NCBI GenBank assembly: GCA_001801575.1 | Contig: MGYC01000033.1 | Location: 1-49,199 of the forward strand | From: Gammaproteobacteria bacterium RIFCSPHIGHO2_12_FULL_41_20 | Lineage (GTDB): Bacteria; Pseudomonadota; Gammaproteobacteria; DSM-16500 | DNA: 49,199 nt | Reading direction: 5' to 3' | Shown here: positions 15,353 to 23,952 of the stretch, piece after piece | How the letters are laid out: every line of letters starts with the position of its first letter | Numbering within the stretch: position 1 is the first letter of the stretch | Program-made: the position numbers and the translations under genes | The notes under the pieces: generated by a model | Databases searched by the model: none | What the model was told of the DNA's origin: nothing | What the model saw: only the letters and a program-made list of their open reading frames with translations

Positions 15353-16479
15353 GGTTTTCCACGAATAGCTAACTGGGGATGGTTACTCCTAATTTTATCC
15401 ATTTGTGTTTCTAGGCGTTGCATTTGTTCACGCAGCTCCGAATCTTCTATATGGCGCCCTAGCTGTTCGTGTAAGCTTCTTAATGCATCTGTTGCTTGTT
15501 TAGCAACTTTTTGCCTTTGATAGTAGAGTTCATCTAGTGGAATATGTATACGAACGCAAGCATTAACTAGTTCTTTGGATTTGGTACAGAAGGTAAGTAA
15601 TACTTCTTTTGCCTCTTTTGCTTGCTCTACAGCAAGTTGGATATCGCTTTTATCGTCAGTTTCATGATGATGGCTGCGGGCACGTTGTAACAATTTTCGC
15701 ATAGCCAATACATATTTCAATTCTGTTATTAGGTCACGCTGTTTGTGTATAGGCACAATACTTTCCTGCGCTGCTTGCTGTGGAGATAAATGGGCTTCTC
15801 TTGCAGCATGATAGTCTGCTAGTCTTCTTTCCCTAATATGAGGTGCATGTTGTTCTAGCTGTGCCATAGAAGGCTGATTATGTAACTGCATATCTTCCAT
15901 GGCTTGTTGATATGCAAGGTGAAAAGATGGATTCTTTTCAGGATGCTTATCCAATACTTGTTGTATAGCAGGAGCAAGGGGAAGCTGGGCTAATTGTGCT
16001 ACAGTATTTTTTGCTAGTTGTTGTATTTGTGGTATCCACGTAGTTTGATGCCATGTTGCAAGCTGTTGAGTTATCTGGGTACGTACAGCATGATATTGGT
16101 TATCTAGGGCAATAAGTTGTTGCATCAGGGATACAGCATTATTAACTTGGGTTTGTGTTTTTGCAACAGACCCTAGAGATGTGTGTGGCAATTGTTGCTC
16201 TTGCTCTCGTTCCTTGCGTGCTAATGTTTTTTCTAATTCATGGCGCTCTTCAGTAAGTCGTCGTTGTATTTGCTGAAGAAGAAACAAAAAATCCTTGTAA
16301 TCCTGAACAGCAGCCCAATAATTGAGGGCATTGAAAAAATCATCATTTTCACGGCGGCGTTTTTCTGCTGCTTTTTGGTTTTGCGCATCTAATTCTTGTA
16401 ATTGCTTACAAATAGCAACCTCTTGTAGGAAGACGTGGCTTGTCAATTCTTGCACATCCCATGCTTTTATGGCGCCCAT
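15349..16479 (-). CDS. Hypothetical coiled-coil protein
   Basis: A 376-residue, highly charged, Gln-rich protein with no signal peptide or membrane segment and no domain I recognise. Long heptad-like helices are predicted at about 20-110 (QELDAQNQKAAEKRRREN, then RRLTEERHELEKTLARKERE), 120-190, 240-310 and 320-370. AGGAGC upstream supports the ATG at 16479. It is divergent from the gene at 16632 across a 152-bp gap holding a PmrA-like box, though the box points the other way. An effector or structural role is possible; function unknown. Confidence 0.7.
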   Translation of the reverse strand: MGAIKAWDVQELTSHVFLQEVAICKQLQELDAQNQKAAEKRRRENDDFFNALNYWAAVQDYKDFLFLLQQIQRRLTEERHELEKTLARKEREQEQQLPHTSLGSVAKTQTQVNNAVSLMQQLIALDNQYHAVRTQITQQLATWHQTTWIPQIQQLAKNTVAQLAQLPLAPAIQQVLDKHPEKNPSFHLAYQQAMEDMQLHNQPSMAQLEQHAPHIRERRLADYHAAREAHLSPQQAAQESIVPIHKQRDLITELKYVLAMRKLLQRARSHHHETDDKSDIQLAVEQAKEAKEVLLTFCTKSKELVNACVRIHIPLDELYYQRQKVAKQATDALRSLHEQLGRHIEDSELREQMQRLETQMDKIRSNHPQLAIRGKP

Positions 16480-16527
16480 GATGCTTTGCTCCTATTGCTG
16501 TATTTTCCTTAATCATATTCTACTTGT

Positions 16528-16579
16528 CTTAATGTTTTCTTAACATTTCATTATCATACTTTCGAAATATGTATATAAG
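16528..16579 (+). promoter_or_regulatory. PmrA-box-like direct repeat and -10
   Basis: CTTAATGTT (16528-16536), two bases, then CTTAACATT (16539-16547) match the PmrA consensus of Legionella and Coxiella (two CTTAATATT units with 2-bp spacing, as I recall it), with one mismatch in each half. A -10-like TATAAG begins at 16574, about 26 bp downstream, the spacing typical of PmrA-activated promoters. It points to the gene at 16632. Confidence 0.6.
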
Positions 16580-16631
16580 GCAAACAAATAATATTTATAT
16601 GGTATAAAAATTACTCAAGGAGGAGTGGCTC

Positions 16632-17345
16632 ATGTTCGCACGATCTAAATCTGAAAAAAATGAATTGATACAACCTGGTGGCAAACAACCAGCACCTGAT
16701 GCCAGTTTAGTATGTAAGGCTGAGTCTGACAATAATAGGTCATTTATTAATGATAGCCAAATAGAACAACCGTTCTCCCTATCTTTTCGGCAAAGTTTCA
16801 ATTGGGAAAATGATGCGATTTATGGGTTTTCTAATCCAAGGACGAAATATATTGCTGAAGTGATGCAAGATACTGTACATCAAGAAGAACCAACTGCAGA
16901 TTTTTATAATCATTGGATTGTACCTGAAACTGTAGCGCAAGCTACTGAGACAATGCCTCCTAAAGTAATAGAGTATCAACGTTTTTTAGAAAAACACCCT
17001 GTTGCAAAATATCAGCAGTTGGCAAAACGTGAAATAATGTCGGTGGATGAAAGAAGGCGAGCATTAGCACGCTCGTGTAAAGCTAGAGTTCAAGATGTAG
17101 CACAGCATGGGGGTACGGTACATTTTGTAATGGATGATTCTGAGCATCCTTGGGATATGCAAGCAGTTGTGAAGAAAGAAAGTGTAGTTAGAAACTTGAT
17201 TTCAGTAAAGGAATTACGTTTTATTTATAAGCATAGAAAAGAATTAGTCGGGCATATTCAATTTTGGAAAAAGGGCAAGAAAGTACAACCACCTTGGGAA
17301 GAAGAGCCACAAATTTGGGCGCAGTTTCGTTCTGGAAAAGGGTGA
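16632..17345 (+). CDS. Hypothetical protein, candidate PmrA-regulated Dot/Icm effector
   Basis: A 237-residue soluble protein with no domain I can name. AGGAGG 7 bases before the ATG is an excellent ribosome-binding site. The N-terminal 110 residues are low in predicted structure. The C-terminal part is more ordered: TVHFVMDDSEHPWDMQAVV (about 161-179), ISVKELRFIYKHRKEL and IQFWKKGKKVQPPWEEEP near the end. The acidic EEEP lies near the C-terminus, where translocation signals of Dot/Icm substrates often have a Glu-rich stretch. The PmrA-like box about 85 bp upstream is the main reason for the effector proposal, which remains inference. Confidence 0.7.
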   Translation: MFARSKSEKNELIQPGGKQPAPDASLVCKAESDNNRSFINDSQIEQPFSLSFRQSFNWENDAIYGFSNPRTKYIAEVMQDTVHQEEPTADFYNHWIVPETVAQATETMPPKVIEYQRFLEKHPVAKYQQLAKREIMSVDERRRALARSCKARVQDVAQHGGTVHFVMDDSEHPWDMQAVVKKESVVRNLISVKELRFIYKHRKELVGHIQFWKKGKKVQPPWEEEPQIWAQFRSGKG

Positions 17346-17407
17346 GGGCTTATATCCGAAGCGTCATCAATCCAGGTTACCTCAAATAGAATGTGGTGCC
17401 GTCGTTC

Positions 17408-19588
17408 CTACAATAACACGCTTAAAATATTCGAGTAATCATCTGTCCAAAAAACTTTTCTCTTCGTCAGAAGATTTACCTTTTTCCATTTATTTTTCGT
17501 CACCAGCTCATTCGTCAACGCGGCATTGTTCGTTAAGATAACCCATATTGACTGAAGCTCAGCCTGTTTCAAAGAGGGCGTATCAACTAAATATAAAAAT
17601 CCCATATTAACTTGCTGTGCGTTTCCTGCGAGAACGGGTGAGAGATTCATATGCCGACTACTAATATGAAAAGCGATTACTCCTTGCGGTGATAGCTTAT
17701 TCAAGTAAATTTTCACAGCTTCATACGTAAATAAATGAATCGGAATGGCATCTGAATTATAAACATCAATAATGATTAATTCGTAATAATTTTCGGGTGC
17801 TTTTGCTATATTAATTCGAGCATCCCCTAAACTAATTCCAAGACGCGGGGGACAATGTGTCAAGAATGAGAAAAGTGCTGGCGTTGTCGCAATAGAAACA
17901 ACGGTTGGGTCAATTTCATAATACCTAAGAAAATCCCCGCTAAATTGGCAACTTAATGTCCCTGCTCCCAGGCCAGCTATTGCAACATGAAGCGACTTTT
18001 TTCGTTGATGAAACACTTGCGCCAACTCTTTCATCGGTTTGTAGTAAGAAAGCGCTTGATTGGGATCAAAGGGTTCCTTTGTTGATTGAAGACCATGTAA
18101 CGTTGTGCCACTCACCAATCTATGCTGTTTCGATTCATCCTTATTATAAACACGTGCTACACCGAAAAAATTGCGCGTTTTCCAAATAAGATCGCCATGC
18201 ACAAGTGAAGACATTTGCGTAGCAAATAGGAAAAGAATACCTATGCTTGTTGCAACATGGGCTGGATGCCGCCACCAGGTAAGAATCAATGTAATAGTGG
18301 AGAGGATAATGAAATAATTAATCCATTGAGAATATGAAACGGTTAACGGATCAAGCAGATATCCTGCGAGTAGTAAGGACGTTACAATAATCGGTAACGC
18401 ATAATCAGGAAATCGATTCTTTTTTTCAGATTGACGTAATCCCCATGGTTGCAGACAGACGCACAAGCAAAAGGCGATGTAATATTCATAAACATCATTA
18501 AAAAGTAGCGGCGCAATCACGCTATTGAATACTGATCCGAGGAAGCCACCTAACGCTATCCATAGGTAGTATTCTGTTAAATAAGAGACTGAGGGCCGTG
18601 AGGCAACTAATTCGCTGACACAAACCATCGTTAAAGCAAAAAAACCGAGCATATGAAATAAAATAATCTGCCATGCTGGCATACCATAGGCTTGAATACT
18701 GAGTGATATCAGTGGAAAGATGAGAAACAAAGGCAATTCACGTAATATCCACGCTTGCGAAATCCATGGCTTGCGTGAAAAAGCGATAATGTATGCCAAT
18801 AAATATAATAGAAGTGGCAGAATCCATAACAAGGGAACTGACGCGATATCCGTCGTGATATATTGAGTGACGGCAATTAATAAGCTACAAGGTGCAAAGC
18901 TCAACAATAGCCATTTTAGACGTTGGTTTGTACCAGGTGAGAGTTGTTTATTCTCTATAACAGTCGGTACAGCACCTACATCTCGTTTACTCAGAAATAA
19001 CATTAGAATATACACAAAATAAGATACAGACCATACCCATGATAATTGCTGTAATCCAAATTTGGGTTCGAGCAAAAAAGGAAAACTAATCAAGGCAAGT
19101 AAACTACCTATATTGCTGGCACTATAAAGAAAATAAGGATCTTTTGCTTGCGAATGAGTTGAATGTGAAAACCAATATTGCACCAGTGATGATGTTGTTC
19201 CGAGTATAAATACAGGTAACAATAAGGTCTGCGTCAGCAACCAGATTACTGTCCACACTGGATACGTGCCAATATCAGGGACTTTTCCCACAAAAGAGAG
19301 TGGCAACATTAAAAGACTACTGCTTACCACAACAAAGTGAACAAGCAATCGTGATTTACCAAAAAGCACACGCGTACAGAGATACACATAAAGATAACTT
19401 AGTAACAACACGCCCTGAAAAAACATCATGCATGTGTTCCAAACAGCGGGGGCTCCGCCAAAGAATGGCAAGATCGCTTTTGCCGCAAGTGGTTGCACCA
19501 AGAAAAACAAAAATGCACTGAGAAAAATCGTGGTAGTGCAACAGAGTAGATATTGATTGTTGGCTGAATGCCATTTTGAAGCTTGCAT
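17408..19588 (-). CDS. Fused membrane/spermidine-synthase-like protein
   Basis: A 726-residue protein. The first ~480 residues are about a dozen hydrophobic segments (for example FLSAFLFFLVQPLAAKAILPFF at the N-terminus). The last ~220 are a SpeE-like methyltransferase fold: VAIAGLGAGTLSC (about 513-525), RYYEIDP, GDARINIAKA and IIIDVYNSDAIPIHLFTYEA. This is the known fused MFS/spermidine-synthase-like architecture. The acidic Asp of the aminopropyltransferase site appears present, but enzyme activity in the family is uncertain. AAGGAACAAC precedes the ATG. Monocistronic by appearance. Confidence 0.85.
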   Translation of the reverse strand: MQASKWHSANNQYLLCCTTTIFLSAFLFFLVQPLAAKAILPFFGGAPAVWNTCMMFFQGVLLLSYLYVYLCTRVLFGKSRLLVHFVVVSSSLLMLPLSFVGKVPDIGTYPVWTVIWLLTQTLLLPVFILGTTSSLVQYWFSHSTHSQAKDPYFLYSASNIGSLLALISFPFLLEPKFGLQQLSWVWSVSYFVYILMLFLSKRDVGAVPTVIENKQLSPGTNQRLKWLLLSFAPCSLLIAVTQYITTDIASVPLLWILPLLLYLLAYIIAFSRKPWISQAWILRELPLFLIFPLISLSIQAYGMPAWQIILFHMLGFFALTMVCVSELVASRPSVSYLTEYYLWIALGGFLGSVFNSVIAPLLFNDVYEYYIAFCLCVCLQPWGLRQSEKKNRFPDYALPIIVTSLLLAGYLLDPLTVSYSQWINYFIILSTITLILTWWRHPAHVATSIGILFLFATQMSSLVHGDLIWKTRNFFGVARVYNKDESKQHRLVSGTTLHGLQSTKEPFDPNQALSYYKPMKELAQVFHQRKKSLHVAIAGLGAGTLSCQFSGDFLRYYEIDPTVVSIATTPALFSFLTHCPPRLGISLGDARINIAKAPENYYELIIIDVYNSDAIPIHLFTYEAVKIYLNKLSPQGVIAFHISSRHMNLSPVLAGNAQQVNMGFLYLVDTPSLKQAELQSIWVILTNNAALTNELVTKNKWKKVNLLTKRKVFWTDDYSNILSVLL

Positions 19589-19771
19589 GTTGTTCCTTAA
19601 GATTGTAATTGCGATCCTGCGCAGAACAATTTCAAATTGTAAATCATTTAGTTACTGATCACTATAGGCAGAAATAGACCACTCTATAACTTCACCTAGG
19701 GAAAATGCATTTATGATTTTTGACAACCAAGAGTAGAGTTTGCGACACAATTTTTTTGATAAGGTCTAAGA
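19589..19771. other. Intergenic, nothing coding
   Basis: AT-rich gap between two minus-strand genes. A small palindrome CAATTTCAAATTG lies near 19628-19640; no other structure was recognised. Confidence 0.4.
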
Positions 19772-21157
19772 TTATTTACTCAGCACACTATGTCGCCAGC
19801 TATAGGCGAAGTAAATAATAACTCCTAGTAGTGTCCAGATTGAAAAACGCCACCAAGTGACATCAGATAAATTAAGCATGAGATAACCACAAGATAGAAC
19901 ACCTAGTAATGGCAACAAAGGATTCCATGGTAGTTTAAATGGACGATGTAAAGAAGGTTTTGTATAGCGCAGTACAATAACACCTGCACAAACAAAAACA
20001 AATGCAGTGAGTGTGCCTATGTTGACAAGTTCAGCAGCTTTTTCAATAGGCGTAAATCCAGCAATAAGTGCAATGACTATGCCACTTAACAAAATAATGG
20101 TAACAGGAGTTTGTGTTTTCGAATGGACTTTAGCAAAAATAGCGGGCAATAAACCATCACGTGACATAGCCAAAAAGATACGGGTTAATCCATAGTACAT
20201 GACTAAGATAACAGTAGTGAGTCCAGCAATCGCCCCCGCGGCGACGATACCAGCAACAAAGGGCCGATTTATGCTTAATAACGCATTTGCTACTGGGGAG
20301 GCCGTATTAAGAGTTGTATAATTAACAATGCCAGTTAGGAGGATAGAGACAATAATATAAACTACAGTGCAAATAACGAGTGACACAATAATGCCAATGG
20401 GAATATCACGTTGCGGTGAAATAGTTTCCTCCACTGTAGTAGACAAAGCATCAAAACCAATATAAGCAAAGAAAACGAGCGCAGCTCCACTTACGACCCC
20501 TGACCAGCCAAACGGGAAAAAATTCGACCAATTTTGAACTTGCACATGGTCGGTAGCAACAACTATAAATATAGTAATAGCGATCAATTTAATAAATACG
20601 ATTATCGCATTAAACCGCGCACTCTGTTTGGCGCCAATACATAGTAGCAATGCTATAGCCATGACGATCAGCATGGCTGGTAAGTTAACTAACCCGCCTT
20701 CAAAAAGGTTTTTAGTAATAAAAATTGGGGTATGAATGCCTAGGACTTTTAGCATATCCGTTACATAACCGGACCATCCGATTGCTACGGAAGAGACGGC
20801 CATAATATATTCGAGTAAGAGATTCCATCCAATAACCCATGCAATAAATTCACCAAATCCAGCATAAGCATAGCTATAAGCACTGCCACAACCACTAATA
20901 CTGGCAGCTAATTCAGCATATGCTAATGCAGCAAACATAGATGCACCACCTGCAATGATAAAGGAAATGGTAATAGCAGGACCTGCTTTGGTTGCTGCCG
21001 CGACACCGGTTAAAACAAAAACACCCGCACCAATAATAGCGCCTATGCCCAGTAAGATTAAATCTAGAGCGGTAAGGCAACGCCGTAATGATGGTTCTTG
21101 ATTTGTTGTAGTATCTATAGTATCCAATGGTTTCATACGAAACAAACTACGCAACAT
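19772..21157 (-). CDS. APC-superfamily amino acid permease (CAT/YfnA-like)
   Basis: A 461-residue transporter with about 12 membrane helices. The first has LLGIGAIIGAGVFVLTGVAA (about 34-53), the glycine-rich substrate motif of the APC fold. IGFDALSTTVEETISPQRDIPIGI (about 233-256) is the conserved helix 6 segment of cationic amino-acid transporter-like permeases. The substrate is not predictable from sequence alone. The start at 21157 has GGGGA before it; an internal Met at 8 is an alternative. A perfect 38-bp palindrome related to a MITE lies 20 bp upstream, in the leader or promoter. Confidence 0.88.
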   Translation of the reverse strand: MLRSLFRMKPLDTIDTTTNQEPSLRRCLTALDLILLGIGAIIGAGVFVLTGVAAATKAGPAITISFIIAGGASMFAALAYAELAASISGCGSAYSYAYAGFGEFIAWVIGWNLLLEYIMAVSSVAIGWSGYVTDMLKVLGIHTPIFITKNLFEGGLVNLPAMLIVMAIALLLCIGAKQSARFNAIIVFIKLIAITIFIVVATDHVQVQNWSNFFPFGWSGVVSGAALVFFAYIGFDALSTTVEETISPQRDIPIGIIVSLVICTVVYIIVSILLTGIVNYTTLNTASPVANALLSINRPFVAGIVAAGAIAGLTTVILVMYYGLTRIFLAMSRDGLLPAIFAKVHSKTQTPVTIILLSGIVIALIAGFTPIEKAAELVNIGTLTAFVFVCAGVIVLRYTKPSLHRPFKLPWNPLLPLLGVLSCGYLMLNLSDVTWWRFSIWTLLGVIIYFAYSWRHSVLSK

Positions 21158-21176
21158 AACAATTCCCCATTTTACT

Positions 21177-21214
21177 TAGGGTTTGTTGACAATTTAAATT
21201 GTCAACAAACCCTA
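21177..21214. mobile_element. 38-bp perfect palindrome made of two MITE ends
   Basis: The 17-bp arm GGGTTTGTTGACAATTT (21179-21195) is followed directly by its complement (21196-21212), and TA lies on both sides. The arm matches 20 of the first 22 bases of the terminal repeat of the 160-bp element at 31390-31549, also TA-flanked. It looks like a minimal, centre-less derivative of that element. Confidence 0.7.
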
Positions 21215-21391
21215 GTAGTTACCATACCAGTAGAGGGGAGTGGGCATCAAGGCATGATTTTGTGTATATTGTACTCGTGAATAGGGGCTACTCATTTTAT
21301 GCGGCAAAGGCAAAGGTAGACACTTTGGGCGTGATTTAGTACAGTATGTATGTGTGTTTTTTAAACAAATCAGCCATGGATAAGCAATTAA

Positions 21392-22513
21392 ATGACAAAA
21401 AAAATTATAATAACCAGTGGGTTAGCATTATTTGCCATGTTTTTTGGTGCAGGTAATATTATTTATCCTCTTGAGTTGGGAGCACAGGCGGGGAATCATA
21501 TCCCTTATGTGATCTTGGCTTTTATCATTTCTGGTATTGGTTTACCATTTTTAGGACTATTTGCCACAAGCTTATATCATGGCAATTACTGGGTATTTTT
21601 TAACCGCTTAGGGAAAATCCCTGCTTTTTTGCTAATTACTTTTTTAATACTTATTATTGGCCCATTATTTGCAATTCCGCGAACAGAAACAGTTGCTTAC
21701 CATTCACTACGATCTTTCTTGCCGGTGGCATTGAATAATCCGTACATATTTTCAGGGTTATATTGTTTGCTATTATTTTATTTAACCTATCAGCCAAACA
21801 AAGTGATAGATATGATTGGTCGTATTATGTCGCCTATTAAGTTAACTTTGTTTGCGATATTGATTGTTGTTGGGTTAACTACCGGTCAGCATGATATTTT
21901 AGTAGATAAAAATTCTATTTCTGCTGCTTTTAAATTAGGGCTAGTTGATGGCTATAGCACTATGGATTTACTGGCCACTTTTTTCTTTTGCACGGCGATT
22001 TATGGCAATATCATATTGAAGGCGCGGGCGATTGGTATTACTGAGCCAAGAGAGCTGGTAAAAATATTTTTTAAATCTTGTTTAATTGGTGCTTTTTTAT
22101 TGGGCGCTGTTTACATTGGCTTCATGCTGCTTACATTGTACCATGCATCAGAGTTACAAGGTGTTGAAACTGCACAAATGATAATAGCAATTTCTAGTTT
22201 AGTGTTAGGAAAAGTGGGTGCTTTATTTATTGGTGTGTGTGTTACTTTTGCATGTATGGTGACAGCGATGGCCTTAATTGAAATTACCACTGCCTTTGGC
22301 CACGAACAAATCATGAAGAAAAGGATTTCTAGGACAACTTGTCTGACTGTAATTATTGCTATTACTTATTCGATAAGCATCATTGGTTTTTCTGGGATTA
22401 TGAAAATTGCTCTACCTATTTTAGAAGTCTTATATCCGGCATTAATTGTATTTTGTGTCATCAATATTATATTGAAGCTGTGGGACGATAGAAGGGTAAA
22501 GGAATTGTTATGA
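21392..22513 (+). CDS. brnQ: Branched-chain amino acid carrier (LIVCS family)
   Basis: A 373-residue integral membrane protein, somewhat shorter than typical BrnQ (~430-440). It starts ITSGLALFAMFFGAGNIIYPLELG (about 7-30), the conserved first helix of the LIVCS family, and has GPLFAIPRTETVAYHS at about 92-107, the second family signature. It imports leucine, isoleucine and valine with a cation. It is the first gene of the likely brnQ-bioCDAB-lysA-acd operon and would feed substrates to the leucine and valine degradation enzymes encoded nearby. Confidence 0.9.
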   Translation: MTKKIIITSGLALFAMFFGAGNIIYPLELGAQAGNHIPYVILAFIISGIGLPFLGLFATSLYHGNYWVFFNRLGKIPAFLLITFLILIIGPLFAIPRTETVAYHSLRSFLPVALNNPYIFSGLYCLLLFYLTYQPNKVIDMIGRIMSPIKLTLFAILIVVGLTTGQHDILVDKNSISAAFKLGLVDGYSTMDLLATFFFCTAIYGNIILKARAIGITEPRELVKIFFKSCLIGAFLLGAVYIGFMLLTLYHASELQGVETAQMIIAISSLVLGKVGALFIGVCVTFACMVTAMALIEITTAFGHEQIMKKRISRTTCLTVIIAITYSISIIGFSGIMKIALPILEVLYPALIVFCVINIILKLWDDRRVKELL

Positions 22514-22573
22514 AAGTATTTTCGACTACGCTATCACGCCAATCAGATAAAATAACAACAGAAGTTAGTACCA

Positions 22574-23320
22574 ATGAAGGAACGGATAGTTCAGCGTTTT
22601 CAAGCTGGAGCTAAAACTTACGAACAATCGGCCGATATACAACGGCAAGTTGCTGCTAATTTATCTAAACATTTACCTACTATATCACCAAAGCGGATTT
22701 TAGAGATTGGTTGTGGGACGGGTATTTTTAGCCAATACTTGGTGAGTCTTTACCCACAAGCTAGGCTTAATTTGCTTGATATTTCTTCTGCTATGGTGCA
22801 AATATGTCAGCAACGTTTTTCTTCTTATCCGCAAATACAAGTTTCTTGCTGTGATATTGAATTATTTCAAGCGGATGAAAAATTTGATTTGATTGTCTCC
22901 AATATGACTTTGCATTGGTTGCAGGATAATCTTTATAAAATGGATTTTCTCAAGAATCTGCTTAATCAAGGGGGAGGGTTGTTTTTTTCTATTTTAGGAG
23001 AAAACTCATTTCTAGAATGGAAGCAAATATGCCAAGATTTACAAGTCGAAGATGGATTGCTGCGATTTCCTTCTCTAGCTTCATTACGTGGTTATTATCC
23101 ACAATGGCGGTTTACTGAAGAGAACATTATATATTGCTATCATAGTGCTTATGCATTTTTGCATTCTTTTAAACAATTAGGTACACAAACATCGCGAATC
23201 GGCTATCAGCCTATGACACTCTCTCGTCTGCGCCAAGTAATACGTCATTTTGATGCACAATCTTTCGAATCAATAAAAATGACTTATCACGTTCTTTATG
23301 GGAATTATTGTCATATATGA
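22574..23320 (+). CDS. bioC: Malonyl-ACP O-methyltransferase
   Basis: A 248-residue class I methyltransferase. N-terminal VQRFQAGAKTYEQSADIQRQVA (about 5-26) is typical of BioC and is followed by SAM motif I RILEIGCGTGIFSQYL (about 40-55), LLDISSAMVQ (motif II) and DLIVSNMTLHWLQD (about 111-124). It methylates malonyl-ACP to prime pimelate synthesis for biotin. No good ribosome-binding site precedes the ATG. A 34-codon frame overlapping the brnQ stop (ATGA at 22510) runs into bioC and might couple translation. The bioC stop overlaps the bioD ATG. Confidence 0.9.
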   Translation: MKERIVQRFQAGAKTYEQSADIQRQVAANLSKHLPTISPKRILEIGCGTGIFSQYLVSLYPQARLNLLDISSAMVQICQQRFSSYPQIQVSCCDIELFQADEKFDLIVSNMTLHWLQDNLYKMDFLKNLLNQGGGLFFSILGENSFLEWKQICQDLQVEDGLLRFPSLASLRGYYPQWRFTEENIIYCYHSAYAFLHSFKQLGTQTSRIGYQPMTLSRLRQVIRHFDAQSFESIKMTYHVLYGNYCHI

Positions 23321-23952
23321 AAGGTTTTTTTATCACAGGGACAGGTACGGGAGTTGGGAAAACTGTAGTGGCAGCAGTGCTAACTATGATATTGCAGTGT
23401 TACTATTGGAAACCAATACAAACAGGCGTAGACAGTGAAGTGACTGATGTGGATAGTGTGCGCTCTTTTACTGGATTGCCCGATTCACATTTTTTAGATT
23501 CTGCTTATTCTTTTAAGGAAGCACTTTCTCCTTATCATGCGGCACGACAAGAAGGAAAAGACATAAACTTAGCACGGTGTTATTTACCCGCCACATCGGG
23601 TTTTTTTATTGTAGAAGGGGCGGGTGGTGTTTATGTACCCATTAATCAACAGCATTGCATGCTAGATTTAATGCAGCAATTGGCATTGCCAATTATTGTT
23701 GTTTGTCATGGAACCTTAGGAACGATTAATCACACATTATTAACTATCGAAGCATTACGTGCACGTTATTTACCTATTCATGGAGTGGTATTTAGTGGAG
23801 AGTTATTTACCGAAAACCGTGAGGCCATAGAAGCATGGGGAAAGGTGAAAACATTATTTCATCTTCCACTTTTAACTCTAAAAAGAGCAACGTTACAAAC
23901 ATGGGCATTGACACAGAAGAAACAAATCTTAGCGGCATTAGATATTCCTTGA
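23317..23952 (+). CDS. bioD: Dethiobiotin synthetase
   Basis: I start at the ATG at 23317, which shares ATGA with the bioC stop (211 residues); a longer frame uses TTG. The P-loop GTGTGVGKT lies at about 6-14, then KPIQTGVDSEVTDVD, and GFFIVEGAGGVYVPI (about 92-106) matches the EGAGG motif of the family. It forms the ureido ring from DAPA, CO2 and ATP. The 3' end overlaps bioA. Confidence 0.92.
   Translation: MKGFFITGTGTGVGKTVVAAVLTMILQCYYWKPIQTGVDSEVTDVDSVRSFTGLPDSHFLDSAYSFKEALSPYHAARQEGKDINLARCYLPATSGFFIVEGAGGVYVPINQQHCMLDLMQQLALPIIVVCHGTLGTINHTLLTIEALRARYLPIHGVVFSGELFTENREAIEAWGKVKTLFHLPLLTLKRATLQTWALTQKKQILAALDIP

Noticed and set aside
22510-22614. 34-codon frame overlapping the brnQ stop and bioC start
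   Set aside because: No resemblance to a protein; mentioned only as a possible coupling frame in the bioC entry.
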